Source: Corella eumyota | Taxonomy: Eukaryota > Chordata > Ascidiacea > Phlebobranchia > Corellidae | Direction of reading: 5' to 3' | Assembly: GCA_963082875.1 (NCBI GenBank) | Contig: OY720100.1 | Location: forward strand, 930,001-994,000 | Length of the DNA stretch: 64,000 bases | In this document: piece after piece, positions 10,818 to 22,700 of the stretch | How the letters are laid out: every line of letters starts with the position of its first letter | Position numbering within the stretch: the first letter of the stretch is position 1 | The notes under the pieces: generated by a model | What the model was told of the DNA's origin: nothing | The model's database searches: none | What the model saw: only the letters and a program-made list of their open reading frames with translations | Made by a program: the position numbers and the translations under genes

Positions 10818-11651
10818 ATGCATCGGTTTTATGAAAGTAAGGAAATAGTTGAAGATTATTCAAAATATAGACCGCATTATAGCCAAGATATTGCGGGGAA
10901 TATTATGGAATATACAAAAAGAGAAAACTACGAAATAAATGGAAATAAAAACCTTAATCTTATGCTTGATGTGGGATGTGGAGGGGGCCAATCTACGGAA
11001 ATCTTTTTAAGTTATTTTAATGAAATATTAGCTATAGATCCAAGCCAGAATCAAATAAAAACTGCCATTCAAAATAACGTTATGGAGAATATTAAATTTC
11101 AAGTTGGCGTTGCGGAGGAGATTCCAGTGTCAAGTAAGAGTGTTGACTTAATTGTGACAGGGGAGGCGATCCAGTGGTTTAACCTTCAAGATTTCTTTAT
11201 AGAAGTTGATCGCGTTCTTAAACCTAACGGTTGTCTGGCAATTTTTGGTTACTGGACACCAGAATTACAACCATTTTTGGGGGATAATAAGCCAACATTT
11301 TGTGAAACTTCTTCTAAATTATTGTCAGACTATGCATTAGAGGCAGCAAGACTTACTAATCGATATGAACAGTCTATACCATACTTAAATCAATTTAAAA
11401 ATATATTTGACTTGATTCCGTACCACAATAAAAAAAGAATTGATTCCATAAAACTTGAAATTCAAAGTAATTTTAATAATTTACTTGGTTTTATAAGATC
11501 TATTGACGGCTTTGACTGCTTTCCTTATTTAATTAACGATTTTGAATCGAAGGTTAAGAAATTATGGAATTTAGAAAACAAACCAAATAATGAAATATTG
11601 TTAAATATGAAATTTAATTACTTTATATTACTTGCAACTAAAAACAAATAA
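10818..11651 (+). CDS. Class I SAM-dependent methyltransferase (single exon, 277 aa)
   Basis: Intronless methyltransferase of the Methyltransf_11 type; substrate unknown. It starts MHRFYESKEIVEDYSKYRPH, the usual opening of the small eukaryotic family that includes the Dictyostelium protein DDB_G0268948. SAM motif I is LDVGCGGGQST (about residues 50-60), the acidic ribose-binding strand end is AIDPS, motif II is VGVAEEIPVSSKSVDLIV and motif III follows DRVLKPNGCLAIFGYW. The C-terminal third is a helical cap region ending YFILLATKNK. A possible trans-splice acceptor (AAAAAAG) lies 14 bases before the ATG. It lies 297 bp upstream of GATAD1 on the same strand, which is wide for an ascidian operon. 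Confidence 0.85.
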   Translation: MHRFYESKEIVEDYSKYRPHYSQDIAGNIMEYTKRENYEINGNKNLNLMLDVGCGGGQSTEIFLSYFNEILAIDPSQNQIKTAIQNNVMENIKFQVGVAEEIPVSSKSVDLIVTGEAIQWFNLQDFFIEVDRVLKPNGCLAIFGYWTPELQPFLGDNKPTFCETSSKLLSDYALEAARLTNRYEQSIPYLNQFKNIFDLIPYHNKKRIDSIKLEIQSNFNNLLGFIRSIDGFDCFPYLINDFESKVKKLWNLENKPNNEILLNMKFNYFILLATKNK

Positions 11652-11948
11652 ACTTCTTTTGATGAATAATTAGTAAATAACTTTTACAACTATTAAAAAA
11701 TTTATTTTACACGGATTTTTTGTTAATGTTTTCATGATGCATTTTTTATTTTTGATTTAAACTTTTGATTGCAAATAAAACAATATTTAAAAATTAAAAA
11801 GTTGACCAAAAAAATAAAAAGTTACGTCACTGCGGTTAGGCATAATTCAGTTACAACATTACTTTCAATGCTGCGTAATGTTTAATTTTGCTGATTTAGC
11901 AAAAACTCTGCGTAAAGTTAAGGTTACGTGATTATAAAGCTTTAGGTA

Positions 11949-12626
11949 ATGCCTTTTGGAGTTACCTCACCTCAGTGTAAAACCTGCGAAGCTGTAACCA
12001 GTAGCATATGGAGGCGGGATGGCCATAACGACTACATTTGTCAAAGTTGTTTTATTAAAAACGAAAGTGCGAAAAAAGAAGTCCTCGAAGAAACTGCAAA
12101 TGGGAACGGAAAATCTAAAATTGTGACTCGAAAAAGTAATATTAGGTTAAAATCAACTCGAAGCAAGGTTATTGCTAAAGGAAAGAATCGCAGAACTGGT
12201 CTTTTTAAGTCAAAACGTTATCCGAAATCAAGCACATCAAACTGCACAAACGTTGTCAGTGATTTTATATTTTACAAAGCACAATATTTTCAAAGTGGAG
12301 ATATAGTATCTGTAATTGATTGTGACAACAGACAGACTTATTATGCGCAATGTAACCGATTTATGACAGATTTATTAGGCTCAAAATTTGTGTCATTTAC
12401 CTGGTTACTTCCTATTCAAAAACTTGACCCAAATGCTGATTTTGATCCCAGTTTATTTTACTTAGGACCTGAGGATGATATTATCCATGATATGGCTTGT
12501 GTTGAATTTGTAATGCATGCTCCTGCTGATTATTATAAAGTTTTAAAAAGTCATTATCCAACTATGCCTACTTCACAACCTAAAAACTTTATTAGTGCTA
12601 GTCTTAAACCTTGTCTAAAAGATTAA
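11949..12626 (+). CDS. GATAD1: GATA zinc finger domain-containing protein 1 (single exon, 225 aa)
   Basis: Nuclear chromatin-associated protein, known in vertebrates as a partner of the EMSY/KDM5A/SIN3B complex that reads H3K4me3. It starts MPFGVTSPQCKTCEAVTSSI with a single GATA-type finger: C10-X2-C13-X17-C31-X2-C34. A basic middle with RLKSTRSK and KGKNRRT follows. The conserved C-terminal domain has FYKAQYFQSGDIVSVIDCDN, TYYAQCNRF, LTWLLP-like FTWLLPIQKLDPNADFDPSL, GPEDDI and EFVMHAPADYYK. Human GATAD1 is 269 aa; the shorter length here reflects absence of the Gly-rich insert after the finger. TTTAG lies three bases before the ATG and could be a trans-splice acceptor. Confidence 0.93.
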   Translation: MPFGVTSPQCKTCEAVTSSIWRRDGHNDYICQSCFIKNESAKKEVLEETANGNGKSKIVTRKSNIRLKSTRSKVIAKGKNRRTGLFKSKRYPKSSTSNCTNVVSDFIFYKAQYFQSGDIVSVIDCDNRQTYYAQCNRFMTDLLGSKFVSFTWLLPIQKLDPNADFDPSLFYLGPEDDIIHDMACVEFVMHAPADYYKVLKSHYPTMPTSQPKNFISASLKPCLKD

Positions 12627-13078
12627 GGATCTTTAGTAGAACATTTTTGCAACAACAATCTTAAGAGTCACAAGATAGCAAATTGACCAAGCAACAATGA
12701 ATTTATTAAATATTATCCTAACCTTTATTAGAGGGTTGGGTAGCATTTAATTAAATCCATTTTAAACCTCTTTTAAAATAACATATTTTTTTATTGTCAT
12801 AGGTTTGTACTCAAGCATTCTTTATTTAACAATAACTTTAGTTACATTTGTTAAAGTTTTGCAATTTATTAAACTTTTCTATTTGCCTTATTTTAATGTT
12901 TTTGTATGACTAAACTAAACTTGCTAATTGTATTCTTGCATGACCTAAGCAACATTTAAATGACTTGCAAAATTTTAAATTAAATGAATTCTAGTTTCCT
13001 TTATTTTCACATAAACCCCTTTTTTATTATTTGTTTAGATTTGAAAATGTTATAATATCAATTAATATTTAAACTAAA
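12627..13078. other. Intergenic, PEX5 5' flank
   Basis: AT-rich spacer between GATAD1 and PEX5. A pyrimidine-rich stretch ending TTTGTTTAG at about 13037 could be a splice or trans-splice acceptor for PEX5, 42 bp before its ATG. No gene or repeat recognised. Confidence 0.4.
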
Positions 13079-16000
13079 ATGTCGGGAATGAAAGATTTAG
13101 TTTCGGGCGAATGTGGGACCTCTAACGCCCTCGTGCGGGCAACTCACCACTTCACTAAAGATCAATCATTTAAACGTGAAGGTTTTCAAAGACAGGGTAA
13201 ATTAAAAATACTTTAGTAGTTGTTGTTTTCTATTAATTTTTTGTTAAATACCACTTTACTTTTTTTTTTTTAAATTGTTTTTTTTAATTATATATATATA
13301 CTTATTTTTTAATGTTTTACTTTTTTTAAATATTCAAAAATAATTTTTTTTAGTTCGGCGAAGTGGGGAGCAAAGTTTTGTGGATGAGTTTTTAGTGGAG
13401 CAACAAAATCGAGGAAGATCTCAACCTCACAGTTTTCACATGAACACTTTGCTCCGTGAGGTCCGGAGTTTAGAACATCCAGGACCTCTTGTCCAACAAC
13501 ATGGTACTTTAAACTTTTGGATATATTACTAGTTAATAACTTAACCCCTGATTGGAATTTAAATTGTTGCAATATGGTTGCAACTTTCAACTAATACTGG
13601 CATGTAATAATTTACCTGTGTACCACAAACAGCAGTTTTAGCTACTTTGTTTGGCCCTAGATTGGACTTATCTTCTATTAGACTTCATTATTAATATAGT
13701 TTACACACATACAAAATTAAATTTCCATTTTAAAAGAAAAAAAACATTTTAAATATATTTATATGAATTATTTTTAGGTCCTCCAAATTTAGTTGTTGCA
13801 GAACAATGGAGTAAAGAGTTTGAACAACAACCTATTATGACATCACAACCTGGTCATTCACAAGCTAGTTGGGTGGAAGAATTTAATCAAATGGGTAAAA
13901 ATGAAATTTTTTTTTATAATTTTTATTTGTTTGAATAAATCTGTTTCAATATGCTATTAATGTTGAATGTTTGGCTATTAATGTTGAAATTTTATTGTAG
14001 GTCCAATCGAGGACAAATTTACGGAGGAATTTTTACACCAACAAACCAACCACAAGATGGAGCAAGCTTGGTAAGTTTTATAAATATTGGTAAGAAACTT
14101 GGCAGTGTGGTATACTGGTTATGGCATTGTACTATGAACCAAAGGTTTCGGGTTTGAGTCGCACCAATGCCACAATATTCGCCCTTGAGCTCAGCATTTA
14201 CAAATACTTTAAAAATGTCACAACAGCACACCCTTACCCAAAAAATTATAAAAATTTATTACCCTAAGGTAATGTTGAAAAACAAAATATTGGTGGAAAA
14301 TAGTTGATCATAGAATTGTATTGACTGCTCTTCTAAAATATCAAAAATAAACAAGAAGTTAGTTCGAATATACATTTTTTAGGATCCAAGAACTGGATGA
14401 CAAAGAAGAAGTGGAAGATCAGGGATTACAAAGAGCAGCTGGAGAGATGTTGGATTCAGTTCGGAACGATTCAAAAATATCAGGAACTCAATTTATGAAA
14501 TTTGTCTCCGATCTCGCCAACAAGAAATCGGATGATTGGTCAAACGAATTTCTTCAACAAAATAAGGTTTTATATTTTCTATGTAAATAGTAAATTTGTG
14601 TAAATATTGATTATGTTGTAATTTTTGGAAATTATTGATTTTATGTGTTATGCAATTTTGTTTACATTATATATTTTTATTACTTTTACTTTATGTTAAA
14701 CAGAGAATGCACTTGGCTTTACAACATAAGGTAGTGGGTTTAATTCCCAACTGCTTCCATGCTGTAGCGCCCTTCAGTAAAACATTATAAACTGTATAAA
14801 GTTCTGCTAAGCTAAAAAAACAATCAACAAATTAGCAAAAGAGCAATTATAATCTATAATATACCAATCTGTCAAAGTCAACTCGAAACTGGGTCGGGGT
14901 AACAAATGTTACTCTATGTTTAGGCTGTAAAGTCGACCTTCCTAAATTAAGGATAAGTAAATATGAAAAAAAATAGGTTATGTTAACAATTGACTATTGT
15001 GAGAACAAAATTCTATTATTGCACTAAATTCTTCTATGATTTAAATCACAGGCAAGCACTTCATCCAACTGGGCAAATGAGTTTGAAAAAGTCTATCCTA
15101 ATCTTCACCCAGATTCATGGAGTGATGAATATTCAAGGCAGTTATCAAATGAGAGTCAGAAAGCTGTTCCAAACACTGTGAGAATAAGATTTGGATAAAT
15201 TTTGTTTAAAAAGTGTTTTTTAATTAATTTTTTTTTTAAATTTAGATTATTTTTTGTATAAATAAAGACTAAGAGTTATCTAATTTTTAATTGTTAAAAA
15301 TAATTTAAATAATTATTTTAAAATTTTTTTTTTGTAGGATCAGGAGGAGTTTTGGGACAACCTCCAGGAGCAGTGGGTGGATGCGATGAAGAGCGATCAT
15401 CAAGATTGGTTGGATGACTTTCAACAAGATGCCTACAACATCAACAAGGTTTCCTAAAACTAAATTCTTGAAATGTTTCTCCTAAAAAATTTTTTTAGAT
15501 TTTTTGCCATCTTCAAATTTATTTATTTTATGTGTTATATTTTCCAATTACAATAGAATTAATATTTTCCAATTACAATATTTTTCTTGCCCATGTGTAA
15601 TAAAAACAACTTATAGTTGCCCATGATATGTTAACCCACGCACACCACAAATAGCAGTTTTATTTATTTTGAAGCCGTATTATTTGGACATGTATATATA
15701 TTGTCCAACCAAGCTCCAATAAATATCTATATATATCACATGATGATTAGTGATTTGTTTTTTCCTTAGGAATATGATTTTAAAGAAGAAAATCCATTTA
15801 AGGATTTGGAAAATTCATTCGAAGAAGGCTTAAAAAGAATGAGGTTAGGGGATTTACCTAATGCAGTACTCTTGTTTGAGGCAGATGTACAAAGTAACCC
15901 AGAACATATTGAGGTAAAAATAAAAACTTTTTGTCTTGTTTAATATATCTAAGTGTACCTAATTATCTTTAGTTTTTGGCTAATTTAATTGTTATAACAT

Positions 16001-18681
16001 GGTCGCAACTCTTAACTAATATTTGCTTGCAATAATTTACCCACACACCACAAACTGCAGTTTTATTCATTTTGTAGGCCTATAAATTAAACAAGTTCCA
16101 TTTAGTTTCATTTTTATAAAATATATTTTCAATGTACAATATTGTACTGGTAAACAATGTTAGAATTAAACTCTAAGTTATGTTTAATGTTTTAATACAG
16201 GGTTGGCAATACTTGGGCACAGCTCAAGCCCAAAATGAACAAGAACAAGCAGCTATCAGTGCTTTACAGAGGTAATTACTTATATTATTGTTTAAATACA
16301 AATACTTTTGTTTTTTGAATGTCAATACTTGATTTTATGGGATATTATAGATTATAATTGACTAAAGTTCTGCTGGTAATTAAGTGCTGGCTCAGCAGAA
16401 GTTCATACCATTTATAGCACCTTACTCAAGGGCGCTACAGCATGAGAGCAGTGGGAATCAAACCCACACCTTTAAGTAGTGTAGCAAGTGTTCTGACTAC
16501 AGCACCTAGCTACGGATAAATATTTAAAAGCATAATAAAAAACAGGACATTTTTAATTAACTAAACTGCCATTATAACATGTTATATCTAAATAAAAATA
16601 ATTTTTTAGATGTTTAACATTACAACCAGACAACCTTCCAGCTCTGATGTCCCTAGCAGTAAGTGAAACGAATGAATCGATGCAGTCTCAAGCTTGTAAG
16701 ACTCTTAAAAAGTGGATTCAAGCCCATCCAAAGTTTGTTTTAACTTAACATGTTTAAAAACTTAAATAACTACAAAATGGGGACTTGATAACAAATTGTT
16801 GTAATTTAAAAAAAAACGAGAAATTTAAAATATAGTATGTTAAGCCTTTATGGTCTTTTTTTTCAATTTTAAACATTTTTTAAAAAATTTTTTTAAGATA
16901 TAAAAGTTTGATACGAAACCCGATTGTGAATGATTCTCCAACTAGGGATAGTCCCACACAATGGATAGGAAGCATAGCTACAAGGTAAAATAAAAATTCG
17001 AAAAGTTTATAAATTCTTACCGTCAAATATTCTGTAAGAGTTGCAACCATAATACAACAATTTAAATTCCAACCAAAAGGTAGAGCTATCAACTAGTATT
17101 AAAAAAAATTTTAATTTTAGTTCATGTTTTTAAATCTATAATTGCCTTTTTAGCTTTAAGAAATAGAAAAGGGGTTAGTTTTTTTTACATTTATTCATCC
17201 TTGATGTGGGAAGGTTGACTTCATGACCTAAACATATAGTAACATCAGTTACCCCGATCCAACCTCAAGTTAACTTTATTAGTTATGGATATTATAGATT
17301 ATAATTTCCCAATAATTTAATTGCTGATCAAGTGTTAGCTCAGCAGAAGTTTGAACTGTTTATGGTGCCTAAACTACTTGCAAGTTAATAACCCCCTTTT
17401 TTATAGTGAATTGTTCCATGAAGTCCAGGAATTATACGTCGGAGCCGCCCAACTTTCACCTCACAACCCTGATCCCGATGTCCAATGTGGGTTAGGAGTC
17501 CTGTTCAATTTGTCGAGTGGTTACGACAAAGCTATCGACTGTTTTCAAGTAAAAACTTAAATTTTATTGTTTGTTATAATATTCCAAAGTTTTAATTAAT
17601 TGTACAAAATTATTTTTTAATAGCATCTTAATTAGACTTTTTGTATTTTTTTAAATTATTATTTTCACTTTTTAGTCAGCATTAGCAGTAAGACCAGATG
17701 ATCCTTTATTATGGAATAAGTTGGGAGCTACATTGGCAAACGGGAATAAATCTGAACAGGTTTGTTATTAAATGTTTTTAATTTTAAACTCGGTCCCCAT
17801 CAAACTTAATTAAAATTTTTTGTACTTTAAATAATTACAATTTCAACTATTAAATTTGTTAAATGCATAGTATTAAAAACTATATTATGTCAATTTTTTT
17901 ATAATATTGCAAACATTTTTATTTATTTAATGTAATTTCTTGCTTGCAGGCAGTGGAAGCATACAGGAGAGCATTGGAATTAAATCCAGGTTTTATAAGA
18001 TCAAGATACAACCTTGGAATCAGTTGCATCAACCTTGGTGTTCATAGGTAAGTTAAACATACAAGTTTTAAGAAAAATATTTAAGGATGGATTATGCCTT
18101 TTTTAATATCTCTTTTTTATGTGGTTGGTTTTGGGAACACCATCATTTAAAAGTATAAAATTTTGGCAATAAAAGTTGTTGCCTTTTCGTTGTAGTTAAC
18201 ATTGCTCTCATGCTGTAACTTGATTAAGCATTAAGGCATTATAAACGATATAAACTTCTTGTTAAGCCAGCACTTTAACAGAAATATAATTATCAGGCAA
18301 TTATAATCTATAATATCTAAAACTGTAAAAGGCAACTCGAGACTGGGTTGGAGTAACTCATGTTACTCTATGTTTAAGTTGCGCATTCGACTTTCCCACA
18401 TTGAGGATAAATTAACATAAGAATAATCTTTTTATTATTACAGAGAGGCAGTTGAACATTTTCTAACAGCGTTAAACACACAACGAAGTGGTCAAGGACC
18501 TAGGGGGGAGGTTGGGCAAATGTCTGAGAATATTTGGTCCACGTTAAGAATGGCGTTGTCATTCCTGCGAGATGATGACTCATATGAGCTCGCCAACCAA
18601 CGTGACCTGGATGCTCTTTCTAGAAAATATGGGGTTGATCCGAGTCATAATAATTTAAAAGAAGTTGATCCAGTGGCATAA
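13079..18681 (+). CDS. PEX5: Peroxisomal targeting signal 1 receptor PEX5 (15 exons, 620 aa)
   Basis: Cytosolic receptor that binds C-terminal SKL-type signals and carries cargo into peroxisomes. Exons: 13079-13196, 13354-13503, 13778-13894, 14001-14070, 14383-14566, 15052-15177, 15338-15448, 15770-15913, 16201-16271, 16610-16732, 16898-16984, 17407-17548, 17676-17759, 17950-18047, 18444-18681. All phases agree (621 codons with stop; human isoforms 602-639 aa). The N-terminus ([18 protein letters not shown]) has the conserved Cys, here Cys12, used for recycling ubiquitination. Wxxx(F/Y) motifs for PEX14/PEX13 binding include WSKEF (100), WVEEF (121), WSNEF (204), WANEF (220), WSDEY (236) and WLDDF (279). 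From about residue 310 the TPR domain shows [56 protein letters not shown] and [20 protein letters not shown]. The stop codon lies inside the first unit of a tandem repeat. Introns carry SINE and MITE copies. Confidence 0.96.
13545..13740 (+). mobile_element. MITE-B copy
   Basis: Words AATTGTTGCAATATGGTTGC, TACTGGCATGTAATAATTTA and TACCACAAACAGCAG match the family. Lies in PEX5 intron 2. Confidence 0.6.
14095..14285 (+). mobile_element. SINE-B copy
   Basis: tRNA-like head: TGTGGTATACTGGTTATGGC (A-box-like) and GGTTTCGGGTTTGAGTCGCA (B-box-like), then ATTCGCCCTTGAGCTCAGC and the TACCCTAAGGTAAT end. Lies in PEX5 intron 4. Confidence 0.75.
14701..14975 (+). mobile_element. Cics-1-like SINE
   Basis: Near full length, with GTAGCGCCCTTCAGTAAAAC, ACTGGGTCGGGGTAAC, TTACTCTATGTTTAGGC and an A-rich tail. 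Lies in PEX5 intron 5. Confidence 0.85.
15555..15735 (+). mobile_element. MITE-B copy, degenerate
   Basis: TTGCCCATGATATGTTAACC, CACACCACAAATAGCAG and TTATTTTGAAGCC resemble the family's second half. Lies in PEX5 intron 7. Confidence 0.45.
15975..16110 (+). mobile_element. MITE-B copy
   Basis: AATTGTTATAACATGGTCGC, AACTAATATTTGCTTGCAAT and ACCACAAACTGCAG match the family. Lies in PEX5 intron 8. Confidence 0.6.
16335..16512 (-). mobile_element. Cics-1-like SINE, 3'-truncated
   Basis: Minus-strand body and head: AGTGCTGGCTCAGCAG, TTTATAGCACCTTACTC, GGGCGCTACAGCATGAGAGC and GGGAATCAAACCCAC. Lies in PEX5 intron 9. Confidence 0.8.
17025..17100 (-). mobile_element. MITE-B fragment
   Basis: AGAGTTGCAACCATAATAC followed by AGCTATCAACTAG is an inverted family fragment. 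Lies in PEX5 intron 11. Confidence 0.5.
17187..17375 (-). mobile_element. Cics-1-like SINE, head missing
   Basis: Minus-strand copy: CCTTGATGTGGGAAGGTTGA, AGTAACATCAGTTACCCCGA and AGCTCAGCAGAAG. It ends about 30 bp before PEX5 exon 12. Confidence 0.8.
18197..18420 (+). mobile_element. Cics-1-like SINE, head truncated
   Basis: CTCATGCTGTAACTTGAT, GCATTATAAACGATATAAAC, GAGTAACTCATGTTACTC and TTGAGGATAAATTAAC in order. It ends about 24 bp before PEX5 exon 15. Confidence 0.8.
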
Positions 18682-19015
18682 TTGTGCCACAAATCACTTG
18701 GCATAATTGTGACATGTGTCATGAACTAAGTGGGATAATTGTGCCATGAATAAAATGGCAAAATTTTGCTATAAATTAAACATGCCACGGCATAATTGTG
18801 ACATGTGTCATGAACTAAGTGGCATAATTTTGCCATGAATAAAATGGCAAAATTCTGCTATTAATTAAACATGCCACGGCATAATTGTGACATCTGCCCA
18901 AACTGAGTGGCATAATTGTGCCATAATTAAAATGACATAATTATGCTATAACATACATAAAATGTTTGTGTCATGACTTGAGTGGCATAGTTGTCCCATA
19001 AATTGCGTGGCATAT
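18671..19015. repeat. 89-bp tandem repeat overlapping the PEX5 stop codon
   Basis: About 3.8 units of a repeat whose phase marker ACATGTGTCATGAACTA appears at 18712 and 18801 and, diverged, at 18890, giving an 89-bp period. Each unit contains short inverted repeats such as TGGCATAATTGTGCCA. The first copy of TGGCATAATTGTGCCA supplies the last PEX5 codons and the TAA at 18679-18681. The array would form most of the proximal 3' UTR. Confidence 0.85.
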
Positions 19016-19387
19016 GTCACATACCTTTCTAACTTTACTGTGTTCAAGAGCTTTTGTTTTAATAATTTTACAATTTAAAAAAAGTGTTTTAATTAAGTAG
19101 TGACATATTTTGCAAACAAATAAAAATGTGTCTATGTTGTACATATTAGTTAAATACCCCATTAAGCTTTTGCCTTTCTTTGTTTTGTATTTGCTTTTTG
19201 TTTAAATGGAACTTTGATTTTTAATTGTGTTTTTTTTGGTAGTGGTTATTTGTTGTTTAAATATTTAAAATCTATGCATGCAATTTTGTATTTATATTCA
19301 ATTGCTCAATTAATTTTGTATAAAGAAATTAATGTTTTAACTAAGTAATATTTATAATTAGTCTTAAGTTAACTTTGGTAGGTTTAG
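19016..19387. other. Intergenic after PEX5
   Basis: AT-rich DNA with T runs and several AATAAA-like words; no exon recognised. Confidence 0.4.
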
Positions 19388-19662
19388 CAGGCAGCGTGGT
19401 GTAGAAGTCAGATCACTTACTATACTGCATTATGTCGTGGGTTCAATCCCCACTGATCTCATACTGTAGCGCCCTTGAGTAAGGCGCTATAAACATTATG
19501 AACTTTTGCTGTGCCAACACTTAATTAGCTGCCAATTATAATCTATAATATCCCAAACTGCCACAGGCAACTTAAGACTGGGTTGGGGTAACGGTTGTTG
19601 TTACTCTATGTTTAAGTCGCACATTCAACCTTTCCACAATGAGGATAAAGATATATAAAAAA
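19388..19662 (+). mobile_element. Cics-1-like SINE, near full length
   Basis: Head AGGCAGCGTGGTGTAGAAG, B-box-like GTGGGTTCAATCCCCACTG, GTAGCGCCCTTGAGTAAGGC, ACTGGGTTGGGGTAAC and the ATGAGGATAAAG tail. It lies about 135 bp upstream of the SELENOI start. Confidence 0.9.
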
Positions 19663-19797
19663 ATAAGCGAAGCGTATTAAGTTAACCTGTTTAATGCATG
19701 ACTGATTTAGAAGAATTACGAGGTCAACCCAAATTTAAAAGTTTTGTTGAAGAAATTTGTTTGAAAAGTTGTTTTACATTAAATATAAACTTTTAAG

Positions 19798-22700
19798 ATG
19801 TATGTAAATGAAGAAGCATTAAAAGGGTTTTCATCTTATAAGGTAAGTTAAATTTGTTTGAGTTTTAGATAAATTTAAAACGGGTCAAAGCTTACAAATA
19901 CAAAAAACGTAAAAGTAATTTATCTGTCCTGACTGTCTGTCACTTTTGTCAGTCTGTGTGTCTGTTTTTGTTCAACATAATTTAAATCAATTTACAAATT
20001 TTAAATGTTGTTATTTAACTTCAGAAGTTTATATTTAAAAAAGTACAATAAGTTAATCTTTGGTGACCATGCCATAACATACTTTTTTTTTTTTGTATAT
20101 ATCTTTATCCTCGATGTGAGAAAGTCGAATGCTCGACTTAAACATAGAGTAACATAAGTTACCCCGACCCAGTCTCGAGTTAGCAGTTTGCGATATTTTA
20201 GAGACTATAATTGCCCGGTAATTATGCTGCTGATTAAGTGCTGGCTCAGCAGGAGTTCATACCGTTTATAGCGCCTTACTCAAGGGCGCTACAGCATGAG
20301 ATCAGTGGGGATTGAACCCACGACCTCATGTGTGGTGTAGCAAGAGTTCTTACCACTACACCACTTGAAATCTTTACGTTAACATTAATACTTTTGGCAT
20401 GTTTTAAATCATTAAATTGATTTTGTCATTTTTTCCCATCGCATTGTTGTAATATTAATCCAGTCTGGAAAGTAGGGCAGTTTTCGACGAGATCTCGTGC
20501 GTGCAAGCGTAAAAAAATGAGTGACCGCGCATGCACGCGTACCAAAATTTCCGGTTTAGGCGTGCACGCGTGATACATGTTAGCATGTTTTAGGCGTCAG
20601 TACTGCGCGTGCACATTTTTAAGACACCAGGCGTGCAAAACGCTAATTCCAGACATGCATTTTTTTTAATGAAAAAAAAAAAAATTGCTGTAATATTAAT
20701 TGTATATCGTATTTATTATTTACTTTTATCAATGTGCGAAAAACCAAAATAAAAAAAAATATATATTTTAACTCAGGACTGTTTGATTGTTGTTTTTTTT
20801 TAAATAATTACCGTCTGTCTTGTTTATTATATTAGAGAAAGTAATAAATAAATATTTTAAACTTTTTGTTTATATTTCAGTATAGTTCTATTGATAGTTC
20901 ACCACTCTCTAATTATGTAATGCACCCATTCTGGAACAATTTTGTGAAGGTTTGTTGTTTGTTTAATTTTAATTTAGTAAAATATGTAGAATTTTTGCAT
21001 TGAAACTTGCATGAAAAAACCTTCCCATAATAACATTTATAGATATTTATTGAAAATTATTTTAAATTGTCAAACAAATATATACTATTGGTCATTTTTT
21101 GAACATTTTTTAATCACTTCAACTAGTTAAACATACATAAATTTTTATTTTTAGTAAATTTTATGCTATTTTACAGCAATTTTAAAATAATTTATGTCAG
21201 ATATATATAATCCACAAAATGTAAGGGTTTTGCAGTTTTTGCGCTTTATAAAAAATAATTTATTTTATTTTTAGGTTTTTCCGTTATGGGTAGCCCCAAA
21301 CTCAATAACCCTGGTTGGTTTCTTCCTTCTAGTTCTTCAATTTACAGTTTTAAGTATTTTAGATCCTTATATGGATGGTAAATATATAACAACTGGACCA
21401 AGTTGGATTTGGGCTTTCTGCGCTTTTTGTCAATTTTTTGCACATCATTTAGGTAAGAAGTATAAGTTGTAACTAAAATATTTAAATTAAATTTATTTAA
21501 AAAAAACGTAATATCATCTAAAATGGTAATTCTTTTTTAACTATTTTTTTATAATCTTTACAATCCTTTTTAACAAACAAAAGTTTTGATTAAATTATTA
21601 ATTTTATTTTTTGTTTTTATTTTATATTGTTTTTATAGACGGAGTGGACGGCAAGCAAGCTCGTCGAACTGGTACCTCATCACCACTAGGGGAGCTGTTT
21701 GATCATGGCTTAGATTCATGGAGCGTAACCTTTTTCACTGTGAACATTTTTTGTGTTTTCCCATTAGCTGGTGTTTCAAGTAAATTGAATTTTAATAAAT
21801 TAATTCAGATTCTTATTTATTACAGTTATTAATTATAATTTAGTTTTTGTTTATTTAATTTAAAAGATTTGTTTTTATTATTATAGATTATCAGTTTTTT
21901 GCTGTATTATGGTGCGCTTTATTTCCCTTTGCGTTTACACATTGGGAGAAGTACAATACCGGGGTTTTGTATCTACCATGGGCTTATGATCTAAGCCAAG
22001 TTGTAAGTGATTTATTTATAATATAAACAGTATTTACAAAATTAAAGAAGTTATTTTTTATTTAGAGTTTTATATACATTTTATTTATATACATTTACAG
22101 TGTAAAAGGCATACAACTTTTTTGTTATTTATTTATCCTTGATGTGAAAAGGTCGACTCTACGACCTTAACATAAAGTAACATTTGTTACCCCAATTCAG
22201 TCTTGAGTTAATTTTGCTACTTTAGAAAAAATACTACATAAAAGCAGTGAAAATTAAACTAACGATCGTATGTAGTGAAGTTTAGTGTTCTAACCACTAC
22301 AACATGCTGGGCCTTAATCGTTAAATTTTTCGATCCTAATTTTTTTTAAATTCGTATTAATTATACATTTAATTTTTTGTATATTTTTAGGTAATGTTTA
22401 TTTGTTATTGCCTTAGTGCATGGTATGGAATACAAATGTGGGAAGACATTTACATTTTCGGCATCCCAGTCAGACTTCTAATGCAAATTATGTTTTATTG
22501 TAAGTAAAATTAAAAATAAGTAAAAATTTACCTAAAATTTAACTGCGTAAAAGTAGATATATTATATATTATAAAGCATATGCTAACTAAACAGACAAAT
22601 ATATTGTTGTTTAATTTTATTATTTCCTCTTTTTAGCCTCTGCGTTAGTTGTTGCAATTCCTGTTTCAATCCATAATGTTTATCAGTGAGTTTTTTATTT

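Noticed and set aside
9874-13196. Operon of the plus-strand genes from 9874 to PEX5
   Set aside because: Gaps of 300-550 bp are wider than typical ascidian operon spacing, and trans-splicing cannot be shown from DNA alone.
13309-13590. Minus-strand ORF of 93 codons
   Set aside because: It is the shadow of PEX5 exon 2, which fits in frame between exons 1 and 3.
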